Assembly (NCBI RefSeq): GCF_900496995.4
Contig: NC_044024.1
Coordinates: forward strand, 21,330,698-21,394,697
Direction of reading: 5' to 3'
DNA length: 64,000 nt
Source: Aquila chrysaetos chrysaetos
Taxonomy: Eukaryota; Chordata; Aves; Accipitriformes; Accipitridae
Shown here: one piece after another, positions 16,001-28,471 of the stretch
Layout of the letters: every line of letters begins with the position of its first letter
Numbering within the stretch: the stretch's first letter is position 1
Made by a program: the position numbers and the translations under genes
Notes under the pieces: model-generated
What the model was told of the DNA's origin: nothing
Databases searched by the model: none
The model's input: the letters and a program-made list of their open reading frames with translations, nothing else

Positions 16001-18432
16001 CTTTGTTTTTTTTATGATGAAGAATTTTCAACTTTGAGTATGATACTTTGGTAGCTTAGTCTTAACATTTTTGTTAAATTTTCTGCATTTTTTAGTAACT
16101 TGAATTTCTTTGTTCTGAGGGATATTATAGGGTTGTTTAAGGCATGTTATTTAATGCCACAATAATCTAATTGGAAGTAAGTCAATAGCAATCTTCCATA
16201 TTCTCTGAAGGTACAGTGTAAGTTAGCCATCTTTCACACAATCATGTAGAATGGGCATAAGCAGATTCTTTGACTCTTCCCCCAAGAAGAGCAAAACTTT
16301 AGGCTGGCTGTTGTCTTCTGTACCAGGTGTGCCTCAGAGCCAATGTGTTTGCACCACTTAAATGGAATTCTCTGAGAGAGGAACTTGGTGCAGTGACTTC
16401 ATTATTTCTGGTTTAGTACAATATCGTCTCTGTTAGGGTTTTGTAAATGTTGTGTCACGGTGTCTATAGGGCTTAACTGGAGGTATCTTCGTCTATGAAA
16501 TAATTTGGTGTGACAAAGGGGTGTATAATACATATTCTGCAGTAGGGTGGCTTTAATGTTGTGGAAACTTGAAATTCCCAGTTCCGCTGTAGATGAGCAC
16601 TTGTACCCTCTGCTTGAAGGGAGGAAGAGCTAGTGCTTTCTATGTGGATATGCCTCACCAAAAGAAAAATATAAAAAATAATACTAAAATGTGCTGTGTT
16701 CACCATAAAACCAAATGCCTGCAGTCTATGACAAAGTATGGTTTTAGATTGGATCACTAGATGTGTCTTTAATAAACAGGAAAGCCTAAGGATACTGCTG
16801 AACCTCATGAAATCACATTTTGTATCACTGGAGCTCAGCTTGTACCTGCAGGTGATTTGGAAACATGAATCACTTCACGGATAGGTCAGTGGCAAGTTGT
16901 TCCAGTGGTGAGTCAGGAGGAGAAGGAAGAAATTGTAGAAATTAAGTGGCAAATATAATGGAGGTTTTATATTGACTTTAAAAGATGGTAGGTAAAGTGC
17001 CCTGATTCACTACAGGAAGAGTATAAAGCTTTCATAATTTGCTATAACATCTGGCCACCGGGCAGTTGTCATTCAAGATGGATGATGGATTGATGGTTTT
17101 CTGTTTTGTTTTGGTTTGGTTTTTTTAGAAAAGGAGTGAAACCTTGAAAAAAATCAAGAACTTGGTTACACAGGTTGTTGACCAGTGTCAACTTCAGTGC
17201 TGCTTAGGCAGTTTATTTGCAAGTCTGAAGGCTGCACACAGTTTTAGAAATTTCTATCTCAGTAGGTCCGACTGTAGGTCTTAATAGGTTCAATTGTAGA
17301 AGCTTTGTTGGGCAAATACATCTATTATGTAAAGCAAAACCAAAAAAATTAGGCAATAAATTCAGGACTGACAGTGGAGCAAACTGAGATGACTTTTATC
17401 GTGTAAAATAAGAAAACTATGCTTCAGATGGGCTACAACCCTTAAAACCTGTAGCAAACCTCACTGGGAATATCTGGGAGACTTGAAGGGACACACTTTA
17501 ATTCTTAGAGTTTGTAATGATGTCTTGTTGAGAATCTGTGGTAAACTCCAGGAAGCAGAGGGCAGATGAAGCAAAAGAGAAGGCAGTTTTAAAGTTAGAG
17601 GGGCATGATGCTATTGGATGTGCAGTTCTTTCCCTTTAAACACAGCATGTTTAAGCTTTTAAATATAACTTTCTATTTCTTATGTTATATATACTAGTTT
17701 GAGCTTCCTTTCCTGAATTAACATAGTAAAGTATTCAGTTTGCCATGATTTGTGTCTCATAAAGGTGAAAATGCTGTATTTAGATTTTCAAGTGGTTGAC
17801 TTCAGTCAGTCTTTTTCAGCTTGCAGATTGTTTTGCCATCAAAGTTATAGACTTCTGCATGGCATTCAAACCAACCTAACAATGAGTTTGTTTGTCTTAG
17901 ATGTTTTTTTCCCTTTCTTTTTTTTATTTTTTTTAATTTTTTTTTTATTTTTTAGCTCCCATTAAAGAAACAGGTTAAAAAACAAAGGAATTTTCACTTT
18001 TGAGTGAAGCATGGTAACTCTCAGCCAGTCCTGATACAGTTGTTTGGATACCATCTCAACAAAAAGAAATTGTGTAATCTTCCTTGAACAGAATAAAGGG
18101 TCTCTCAGTGACTTTGAACCATTGCTTTCTCATTCCCCTTGTGTGTCTGGAGAAAAATAATTCTGTTTACTTGTCTGAACCTGTTAGGCTGTACTTAAGC
18201 TCCAAAGTTACTTCATCCACATCATTGACTGTCTTCAGCTGTACTAGGTATCACTTGATTAAGCCCCTGTGGATTTAAAGTCAGTTCTAAATAAAGTAAA
18301 AGAGTAAAGCTGTGTTAACGAAGTCTTAAGCATAGACTCTCCGAGTTTGATGAAATGCTAGATGCCTGCATCTCTTCAGTCAGAGCTTTGGTATTCAGGT
18401 ATTTTCTGGCTGTATCTGATTTAGTAAGTTTA

Positions 18433-18660
18433 ATGTGGTACAATTCCATCTAAACACAAGAGAACTCTTTTATGGTGAGAATGGTCAAATGCTGGAACAG
18501 GTCACCCAGAGAGGTTGTGAAGCCTCCATCTGTGGAGGTACTTAGAATCTGACTGGAGATATTTCTGGGTGACCTCCTGTAGCTGTCTCTGCTTGTGTTG
18601 GGGGGTTGGACTAAGTGTTCTCCAGAGGTTCCCTTCCAACCTAAATGATTCTGTGATTCT
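18433..18660 (+). mobile_element. CR1 LINE, 3' tail
   Basis: Clear CR1 3' end in the sense direction. It reads ctggaacaggtcacccagag, then ggttggactaagtgttctcc, then ccttccaacctaaatgattc and a terminal ATTCTGTG-type repeat. It is a 5'-truncated copy of about 230 bp with no coding capacity. CR1 is the dominant LINE of birds. Confidence 0.9.
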
Positions 18661-20972
18661 TCGCATCATTTACCTGACCAACTCTAATTTTGCTGCTGCG
18701 TGATAGTTCAAGCTCACATAGCATATTGCTGCCTCTGAAGTTAAGTTCCTTCCTCCCTAGCTCGTTCTGTCATCATTTCTGCTTGCGGGAACATGCATAC
18801 CAATGAGTGGTGAGCTGGATTAGGGAAATTGCCTAGATTCAGTAGAAGAAATGGCTACTTCTGATATGGATGAGCTTCTGTGCATAGGTCAGAACAAATA
18901 CTTGAACTGGAGGAGAAAGGAGAGAACTGAGAGTGTGAGTGGCATCAGGTGTGTGTGTGTCAGGGCATGAGGGTTTGTGTCCTTTGGCAGTAGGGCTGGT
19001 TCATGCCAACTTGAACAGATTGTGTGAATCCTGATTGTAAAGCCTCACTTGTTTTGGTGTAGTTGGTATATCAGTATAAATAAGTTACAAAATAATAATC
19101 TGATTTAGGCTATACAGTATCATGTTACTTTGCCCTTGGGAAACCATTGTTAAAAAACAACCTCTCAGAAGTGCTTTATTTCCCCCCCCCCTTTATAAAA
19201 CCATATTCTTTACTTGTTCAACTGATACAATGGTAGGCTGATTTTATTTTCTGGTTATGTATTTTTTTTCTGAGAGAAGCAGGCTTCTTAGGATATTGCA
19301 GGTGTGTTCACTCCTTTTTTGATTAGGGATGAGAAAATAAACAACTTCTATTGTAGGTTTTATCATCTTTTACTCTTTCCAACGGTCTTAAGCTATTTCA
19401 TTCGTGTTCAGCCACAATATTGATATGTTTCGTATGAAATGATTGTGTAGGCTCTGCCCTCGTAACTTAAATATTTGAATTAGGGTAAGTCTAACACTTT
19501 TCCTTCTCATCAGGAAAAACTTTTATGAAGATTTGCAGGTGACAGAATATTGGCCTGATTATAGCAAGGCTTAGGTAGTAGGAAAGGCAATTATACCTTG
19601 TGGGGATGGGGGGGATGCTTAGTACCAGTTTTGAAATTGTTTGTTTAATTAAATTACATCAATTTCAGCTTTATTTACTATAAAACTAATTTTAAAAGAT
19701 GGTCATGTTTGTAACACATTAGATGTAGAAATGCTTTGGAAAAATATGTTCTGATCTCCTTCAGAACTTTGGGTGCATCCATATGAGCATCTGAATTAGG
19801 AAGTGCATTTTTGAAAAAAGTCTCCAGATTGTCCTTGCTTATTCAGTTTTGTTGATAGTGCAGGGGGTACTTAGAGTGCACAAACTGGATTCCTTCTGGG
19901 TGGAACTAAGCTGAAAGATGTGCTCCAGCATTCTTGGTGTGCTCCAACTGCTAGTGCTTGTTCAGTCTGCAGAGCCAGACTACACCTAGTTTGAATTACT
20001 TAAATGTATGAAGCATGGGTATTGGGTCTTCAGCACCAAACCTTCCAGTGTTTTAATGTAGACATAGTCAGTTCTTTCCCTTCTTCCCACTGTCTTAATT
20101 AAAATATTTAGCCTTTTGCTGTGCATTGTCAGATTTCTGTCATTCACATAGGGATACAGTCTGAAGCAGAGGATGGCAGTCTACAGACTGGCAGTTTTAA
20201 AGCACATCTGGTTTTGTTTTTCTTTAATTTTTTTTTTCTAAGGATTGTTTAATTTTGTCTGCTTAATACTTGTTGCTCTGCAGTATTTCATTTTGACTTC
20301 AAAAGTGAAAAATTACTGGGCCTTAACTTGAAGCAACTGTAAAGATAAATTTTAAAGACTTGTGCCCTTGAACTATTTTAAAAGTTTAAACATGGAAAAA
20401 TTTTAGACAAGTGTTGAACTCAAGGAAGGTGAGTACTTAAGATAGGAAAAATTTTGCAAAAGTGTATTTGTCAGCATTGAGATAGATGAAAGGCTGGAAA
20501 GCACTCCTGTTCCACTGACTTTCAGGAGCCACTTGAAATTCAGATGAGGGGCACTTATTTAGACTAAAAGTTGGTAGGATCCTGTGGAAGAATGAGAAAT
20601 TCATTTGTGTAAAGAAAATACAGTTTTAAAACTTCTTCCAGGCATTGACAATAACTGGGACATTCTCCACCTACATTTTTGAGGTGTCTGAAGAAAATAG
20701 GTAGAAGCTGAGTGCAATAACAAGGGTTTTCCAGTGCAGTTTCGCAGTATAATCCAATGTGACCTGGGTTTGCTGCTGAAATGGGCAGTACTGCTCTTTC
20801 CCCTGCCCTGGCTATGAATTTTCAGCACCTTACCTGCCATCAGAGAGGATGATCCCATGAATGTATGGCAAGATGGATCCAAATGAAAACTGTTCCTTAA
20901 AATTTTTATTTGTCCGAAGGTGATTTGACTCACTTTGCAGAAGCATGATCATTAGCTAACACAGGGGATGAA

Positions 20973-20977
20973 GTAAG
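20973..20977. repeat. target-site duplication, left copy (GTAAG)
   Basis: GTAAG directly before the solo LTR, repeated at 21,967-21,971 directly after it. Five bases is the length usual for ERVL/class III integration. Confidence 0.65.
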
Positions 20978-21966
20978 GTGGTGGGTTGACTGTGGCTGGA
21001 CACCAGGTGCCCACCAAAGCCGCTCTATCACTCCCCTCCTCAGCTGGACAGGGGAGAGAAAATATACCAAAGGGCTCCTGGCTTGAGATACGGACAGGGA
21101 GAGATCACTCACCAATTACTGTCACAGGCAAAACAGACTCTACTTGGGGGAAATCAGTACCAATCAAATCAGAGTAGGATAATGAGAAATAAAACCAAAT
21201 CTTAAAAACACCTTCCCCCTACCCCTCCCTTCTTCCGAAGCTCAACTCCACTCCCAATTTCTCTCCCTCCTCTCTCTCAGTGGCACAGGGGAATGGGGGT
21301 TGTGGTCAGTTCATCACACGTTGTCTCTGCCGCTCCTTCCTCCTCACACTCTTCCCCTGCTCCAACGTGGGGTCCCTCCCACAGGAGACAGTCCTCCATG
21401 AGCTTCTCCAATGTGGGCCCTTCCCACGGGCTGCCATTCTTCACAAACTGCTCCAGCGTGAGTCCCTTCCCCGGGCTGCAGTCCTTCAGGCACAGACCGC
21501 TCCAGCGTGGGTCCCCCATGGGGTCACGAGTCCTGCCAGCAAACCTGCTCCAGCCTGGGCTCCTCTCTCCACGGGGCCACAGGTCCTGCCAGGAGCCTGC
21601 TCCAGCATGGGCTTCCCACGGGGTCCCAGCCTCCTTTGGGCATGCATGGGCTGCAGGGGAATCTCTGCTCCGGTGCCTGGAGTGCCTCCTCCCCTCCATC
21701 TTCACTGACCCTGGGGTCTGCAGGGTTGTTCCTCTCACATATTCTCACTTGCCCAGCTGCTGTTTTGCAGCTGGTTTTTTTTTCCCCTTCTTAAATACGT
21801 TATCCCAGAGGCGCTACCACTGTCGCTGATGGGCTCAGCCTTGGCCAGCGGCAGGTCCGTCTTGGAGCCGGCTGGCATTGGCTCTGTCGGGCATGGGGGA
21901 ATTCTCACAGAAGCCACCCCTGTAGCGACCCTGCTACCAAAACCTTGCCATGCAAACCCAATACAG
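20978..21966 (-). mobile_element. solo LTR, ERVL-like avian family
   Basis: About 990-bp GC-rich block in AT-rich intron. Read on the - strand it begins TGTATTGGGTTTGCATGGCA and ends CAACCCACCA, the TG...CA form of an LTR, and it is flanked by a GTAAG duplication. There is no second LTR and no internal region, so it is a recombined solo LTR antisense to ATRX. From memory it matches a long LTR family abundant in neoavian and passerine genomes; I cannot give a database name with certainty. It contains a ~45-bp minisatellite (21,359-21,650) that keeps a 153-codon frame open on the - strand (21,277-21,738). Confidence 0.8.
21359..21650. repeat. minisatellite inside the LTR, ~45-50 bp units
   Basis: Six diverged tandem copies, each opening with gctccagcgtgggtccc-like sequence and carrying a cacgggctgcagtccttc-like middle. 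Unit length varies between about 44 and 52 bp. On the - strand some units are multiples of three and encode a repeated WEGPTLEK-like peptide. Confidence 0.75.
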
Positions 21967-21971
21967 GTAAG
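21967..21971. repeat. target-site duplication, right copy (GTAAG)
   Basis: Matches 20,973-20,977 and defines the outer edge of the solo LTR. Confidence 0.65.
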
Positions 21972-24900
21972 TACATACAGTTGTGACAGTAGTCAACAGC
22001 CAGATTGAATTAAGTATGCTGTGTCTAGATTAGGCCAGTACGTGTCCCTTCATTTTCTTCTTATATATTCTGTTCATTTGTAGAGTCATTTAGCCTAATA
22101 AGTGGCTTGCCTAATGCGTACTTTTCTTATAGCAGTCAGGGCCAGGCGTTTACCGTTTATGATTACGGCACTTGCTCTGAATTTAGGTAAGAAATGGTAT
22201 TCTTAAAAGAGAGTTTCCCAAGGTCACAAATCAGGTTCATGGCCAAACCAGTAATAGTAGGACATCTTTCCTTTCAGTCCTGTTTTAATTAGGCTAAACT
22301 GTTGAAATAGCTCTAGACTGATCGTGAAGCCATTTGCTTAGAACATGCAAGCCTAAAAACACTAGTAAATAGTGTAGGGACTGTTGCTATATGGTAGAGG
22401 GAGACTGCTTGCTTTGCTTAGTGCTTCTGAGATGGTTCTAAATTTTTAGGCTCTGTTTTTTTAAAAAATACACATTTTACAGGTTGTGATCAATTTAATA
22501 GTGGATGGGTCTATTAATATATTACAAAGAACAAGGATTTTGCAGTAGAAGCTTTAAAAAAGATTATAGATAATATATTCTCAACTATAAATACATGACA
22601 TAAAATCACTTTTGTACAAAACCAGGTAAAGCATTGCCCTAAATTAAAATTTCTGTGTGGTGAAGTATAGTAAGTGTAACACCTTTACTTACATTTGACC
22701 TGGTATTCCTTAATACAGGGTTATGGTACAAAATGCTGAATAATCAAGAGGAAAACCAAGTTGAGAAGACTTTTTAGTATTTGTAGGGGTTTTTTTATTT
22801 TTTGGTTGTTGTTTGTCGGCGTGAACATTTTGCTCTAAAAATGATGATTTTGGGCTAGTTAGGGTAACAGTTAATAAATGGTAGTAGATAATGTCCCAAG
22901 TGCGAGTCACAAAGACACATGCATACTATTCTGAATTTGTTTTGTATTGAGAACAATGATATTATAACTCATTTATAGTTCCCATTTTCTTTTCTAAAAT
23001 GCTGTTACCAAACCAAGTTATTTATAAACTAAATGAGCAGAATTCCACATGCGGGGTTTTGGGGTGGGTTGTTTTTTGGTTTGGTGGGGTTTTTTGGGGT
23101 TTTTTTTGTGTTTTTTTTTAAACTACCAAAAATGTACTTTTTTGTGGCCTTTCTGAATGTGCATTAGTTCTTCAGCCCATCTGGAATGGATATAAAATCT
23201 TTTTATGTACTTCTGCTATCAAATAATTCTGAACAATTCTTTAATTTTTTTCAACTTAATGTGAATAAATTGTCATTAAATCTCCTTTCTAAAGTAGAGC
23301 ATGCGATCTGTTAAAACCAAAGTGTACCATTATCATCTTCTGTAGTGTTTTCGAAATATGCCCTCCATCCATGACAAAAAGGGAAACCCAAGTTTAGGGA
23401 TTGGCAGTTGAGTAGCAAAATGAGTCCAGGAATTAGAGGGAAAGACTTTTAGACAGATTGAGAGAAAAAATTTATGATACACTTGAGAGTAAAACAGGTT
23501 TTGTTACGCTCTTTCAAAGTTGCTCAAGTGATTGACGGTATGTAGTCTCAAAAGAAAGTGTCCTTTACTCATGCAGAAAATCTTTCCATTACAAAGTGCT
23601 ATTTTGTTTTATTTTGAGTACTTCAGAAGATTTAAAGAAATTACAGGTGTTTTTTTTTAAATGGATGTTTCATGCTGGTTTATGTGTGGTTATTTTCACT
23701 GGTTTAAATAGTCATTTGCAGTAACATGATGATACCCTTTCACTCACTGCTTAAGAGAGTGCTCACCTGCATGTCCTTAAAACAAATGATTTTTTTTTTT
23801 TTAGCAATAACAGTTAAATTGAAAGTCAGAAGTTAATAAATTGATGTGTTCAGAGAAATAGTAGAGATGGTAAAGGTGAGTGGATTGAGCTTCTGATAAA
23901 CATTCAGAAGGTCCTGCAACCTGTAAAACAGGGACAGAAAGCTTACTTCTTCTTGCTGTCAGAAGACCATTTTGAAAGTAATGGGGAGATGAAAAGGATG
24001 GAAGGCTGTATCCTCTAACTGGGTTAGGTTTTGAAGGGGGTAGTGTAGTTCAGCAGTTTGAAAACTGGTATCCAGTAGCAGATAAGGTATGATGACTCAG
24101 ACATATCAGCTGGCAGATTTTAGAGGACTGATAGTGTCCTGGAGGGAAGCGGTGACAAACAGCTGAGAGTGGTAACTTTTGATACAGGCGGGTCTGAAAG
24201 GGTGACTGCCCTTGGCCTCAGTCAGTGTGCTTGCAGCTAGAAAAAGGCACTTGTCTCGGGAAATTGGAGAAGCTTTGGGAGGAGAAAATGGGAAATAACA
24301 ACATAGAAGGAGAGGGAATAACATGTAGATTATGAAGTGGTATAGCTTTTTAACAAAAGCATAGGATAAAGGTGTTGCCTTTTTATTGTAATGAGTACAT
24401 ATATGTAAGACTAACAGTTCCTGGTGTCTAAAACTACCTAGTGAAAATTCCTAGGGTAATGTTTTTATAAATTAATTATGAATACTCATACAAACAGATC
24501 AAGAAATGATCTGATCTTACATGGTTGTTTTTTGACAAAATTAATACAGGATATACAATGTATATGTACATGGCTGATTTAATATAAGCATTGCATAAGC
24601 ACGTAGATCTGTCATATTCAATGGAACTGTTTGTTTGTAAGGTTGTAAGTGAAATTTTGCTATTATTTCTAGTGTTTTATATCCCCAAAGGTTACACTTT
24701 TGGTACTAAAATAAAGATTTTATTAATTTTACCTGTTCAGCTTCTGACAAAATAGAATCTTAACTTCATTTTTTGCTATCTTCATGTCATAGCAGCATTA
24801 CCACTCAGACTTTCATGAATTTTGTAAGTAATTTTAAACAGTAAAAACAGTTTAAAATAGGCTTTTTATTATTACTGTTAACAGAGTCCTTAGTGCTTTT

Positions 24901-25109
24901 TGTCAATAAGGCTGCACCTATTGTTTTACTCAGGGTTCAACAAAATTGTGTTTTTTTAGTTTGATATTCTCTTGCAGAAACAAATGTTTAAATAATAACT
25001 GAGTTTCTTTTGTAGGTGTGTATTAATTGCGATTAAACATAATTTCTTTCAAGCTTGCTCAACTAGTGAGATACATAGGTAACTTCAAGTTTTACTTGTA
25101 TTTTAACAG

Positions 25110-25222
25110 TGAAAGCAAGTTGAATACATTGGTGCAGAAGCTTCATGACTTCTTGGCTCACTCATCAGAAGAATCTGAGGACGCAAACTCTCCTCCAGCA
25201 TTATCTAAAAACAAAACCATAG
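25110..25222 (+). CDS. ATRX: ATRX exon 2
   Basis: 113-nt exon completing Ser7 and reading ESKLNTLVQKLHDFLAHSSE, then ESEDANSPPALSKNKTI and one base of the next codon (residues 7-45). The first half is identical to human ATRX; the Ser/Pro-rich second half is diverged. The donor context ccatag/gtaaaa is the same as the sequence around the next acceptor. Confidence 0.95.
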
Positions 25223-28200
25223 GTAAAAAGACATTTTATGTTTTTCTTTTCAATGTATATATGATTCTAAAGTCAAATAACTTTGTATTTTTATTTCACT
25301 GTATTGCACTTCACTGGGGCAGTTTTGCAAAGTCCTAATGTGATTTAAGTGGTGATATCTTAATAATTATACAACAGGCCCTTGATACAATATTTCTTTC
25401 AGTTCTGAATCTTTTCTAAATGTGAAAAGAAGCTAATCCTACTGGCAGTTTACCTTCTGTGAAACATGAGATGGCAAACATGCGTGTATTTGCTGTGCTA
25501 GGGGTTCCTTGTTCAGTTTTCCTGAATGTGTAAGTGCAGTATCTTGTTTTTTCTGCTGAAGTAAAGCTGTTGCAGTCCTTGTAGTTGTGGAAGAAGTTCT
25601 GGAGATTATATTTCCATAATTATTTGAAAAAGATTTCTACATGTAATCTGGAAACATTTGGAAACAAAATAATACTTCTGAAAAACCTCGAGTCCTATGC
25701 TAGGTCAAATTTGGTATTAGAAATTTTTACTTACAAGTTAGAAATAGGTAACGAATTTGAAACACTTTGTTTTGATTACAGTCATAAAAAGTGAAATTAC
25801 TTCATAACAGTACTTAATAAAATTTGTTTGCAAATTTAACTAGGTTTCCTGGTTTGACTGGGACTGGGTACAGGTGCAAAACCTTTCAATCTTTTGTTTA
25901 ATGACCTAAAAGTTGTGCTGAAGTGATAGAGTACAGGAGAATGAGAGTGTGTTGGCTGTGTTACGGAGTTTATTTTCAAACTCCTGTTGTCCTAAGTAAT
26001 AAACTTATGGGGGTTTTCTGACGTGTAGTTACTATCTTTCAATGTTTTGTCTTGAGATAGAGTCTGCTGCCATGTGGTGCTAACCTCCTTGTGTCAGCAT
26101 CAAACTGAACTGTTAACATAGGAAAAAGAAATTATTCATGTGATACTTCAGCAGAGTAGTAAACTAAACTGTGATGTAGATGCATTCAAAGTGAATTTTT
26201 GCTGAGGAGCATACTGGGAAAAAGAAATCTTTTCCCTTTATCTTGTGTAGTTAGAAGTAGAATTTGGCTCCTTGCCTTAAAATACAGATTTACTTCGAAA
26301 CAGGGGTACACTTAAATAATTAACAGCAGACATGTTTCAGTGTTGTTTTTGAGATCTCAGATTTTATTTCTAAAAAAGAACATACTAAAGTTGAAAAGTC
26401 AAGGATTAAATACTTAAATATTAGGAAATGCCAGAATTAACTGTGCAAATTTACTTCCCCTCCCAACTTTCTGTGCATAATGCTAGTGTCTCTAGCAACT
26501 ATGTTTTGGTTTTGGGTGTGTGTTTTTGTTTTGGGTTTTTTGTTTGTAATCCACAGGATGCTCAGTCAGTGTACAAGTGATAGACATGACGGGGGCTAAA
26601 TCATGTTTATATAGTAATGGAACTCATTTTGTTCCAGCATTTGGAGGATATGTGAACTACTAGGTAGAGCGTTGTGAGGAGGGAGGTGATGATGAAGATG
26701 GTTAAGTGTGGCTCGAGAGATGGAACATGTCCCTGCCATACACGCAGGTCAATTAAAATACGAAGCTGTTGCTCGCTGAGCACTTCCATCTTGTGCATTG
26801 CTGTGGACCTGAACTGTATCATAATGCTTATGTGCTAGAAATGATACGTAAAGTGAAATTGCACCCTTAACTTTCATTCTGGCTTTTCTTAATTTTTGAG
26901 TACTTGATTTTACAGCCTTAATAATGTTTCTTTGTCCTCTCTGCATTCGAATTGGATGTCTCCCTCCTCTACATTGCGTGGGTGCCAGCAGGAGAATCAC
27001 TGAGCGCGTAGGAGAGACTCACTTCCTGCGCTTGTTTCCAGTGACCAGCCCCTGCCCTGGAGCAGCAGTCACAGGGGAAATCCTGCGCTCTCATAGCCCT
27101 GAAGTGGATGGAGCATGTGCAGTTGGGTCAGCACTAGGAGCTGTGCGGGGATGCAGCATGCTCGGTCATTCTATGGGGATGGCGCATGTACAGCCCAGTC
27201 ACACGTAGAAACTGACAATGGAGCATGTTCAGTTGCTTTCGGGAGTAGCGCATGTGCAGTCTGGTTAGCGATCTGAATGCAGAATCTACAGAGATTGTAG
27301 CTGCCAGAATCAAGGAAATCTCTACTGAGCATGTGCAAACTGGTATTTTCTGTGGATTTAGCAAAATTGGTCAAGAGTAGAATGTGGGCAGCAGCATCTA
27401 GTCTCCAGAAGAAATGTCACTCTTCCAAATTTCAGGTTCTTCCCTCAGAATAGGGGAATGCCTGTAATATTCCAGAGAAGAAATTTCAGGTACTTAAAAG
27501 GGCCAAAGACTTCATCTGTTTCCATTTCTTATTCCCCCCTACCTTAGCTTCACATGCAGAAATGGCTGGATAATTTTGGCTGAAATTTACCCAAACAGTT
27601 CAGCCTAGGTCAAATACCCAGCATTAAATTTTCTAATCAAAGTGATCTAATTTTTTTTGAAGTGTAGAAGAAAATTGTTTATTTTTCCCAAAACTGAAGT
27701 TTAAGGTTATATAAGTTGCAGTGCTAGCAGTCTTATGTTAAAATCAGAAATGGTCATGATACGTATCCTGTAATTATACTACCACTTTACTTGCATGTTT
27801 CTCAGTAGTGCATCTATTAAAATACTGCTATTACTAAGCCTTTTGAGCAACTTCATACAAGTATCATTGAATCACTGAGCTTGAAACTCTCCCTTCCATT
27901 ACCTGGACTGGTGGATGGAACAGAGTAATAGGTTGCATGTCTTTAGGTTTTATATTCCACAGTTCCCAAAATCGAGAAATGGGAATTCTCTATAATATTC
28001 TGTGTCAAATGGGATTTTTGTCAGGGGTTCCATGATCCCAGATTTAATATTGTGGTTTTAATGTCAAGATGTGTAAGAGAAAATACTTCTTAGAATAACT
28101 TCTTGGAGATTAAAAAAATGCACAAACTGTATTATTTCTGCATATACAATTGCACTTCCATTTCTTCAGTATTTCTTCATGAATGGGAAGGCAGTCTTTC

Positions 28201-28415
28201 AGCCTATCAGCAACTTAACTGAAAGTAATTTCTAAATTATTTCGCTAAAATTTATGCCATTCAGTGGACTGTGTTTTGTGCAACAGTTTGTCTCTGAAAG
28301 TCACACAGTCATCTTTATTCACGCTGGTGAAATGTAAACAGTGCTACGACGTACAATGTGAAGAACTTCCAATATTTCTTGCATTTCAGCGGCTTCCTTT
28401 AATTTCTCTCCATAG
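25223..28415 (+). other. ATRX: ATRX intron 2
   Basis: 3.2 kb. It contains a degenerate repeat of GCATGTGCAG-like elements (about 27,105-27,345) in a locally GC-richer patch. Otherwise AT-rich with nothing recognised. Confidence 0.75.
27105..27345. repeat. irregular array of GCATGTGCAG-like elements
   Basis: Six related elements in 240 bp: gagcatgtgcagt, cagcatgctcggt, gcgcatgtacagc, gagcatgttcagt, gcgcatgtgcagt and gagcatgtgcaaa, spaced about 25-80 bp apart. The core resembles the NRF1 palindrome GCGCATGCGC after CpG decay. No repeat family recognised. Confidence 0.5.
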
Positions 28416-28471
28416 GTAAAAGTAGAGAACCTAAAAGTAGTCCAGCTTCAATGGAGAACAACAGAGAAGAG
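28416..28471 (+). CDS. ATRX: ATRX exon 3
   Basis: 56-nt exon, the same length as in human, reading GKSREPKSSPASMENNREE (residues 45-63). It is poorly conserved in sequence but correctly placed, phased and ended (MENNREE versus MMENSKEE in human). It begins gtaaaagt, so the acceptor junction also looks like a donor. Confidence 0.9.

Larger units (their letters stand above)
13099..25109 (+). other. ATRX: ATRX intron 1
   Basis: 12-kb intron. The first ~550 bases belong to the CpG island. Inside are a CR1 tail (18,433-18,660) and a solo LTR (20,978-21,966), plus a C16 run (15,303-15,318), T-rich stretches (17,900-17,955) and a G/T-rich low-complexity patch (about 23,055-23,120). I see no exon or RNA gene. 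The acceptor is gtattttaacag. Confidence 0.8.

Noticed and set aside
21280..21829. + strand open frames over the solo LTR
   Set aside because: They are shadows of the minisatellite in the antisense LTR and show no protein family.
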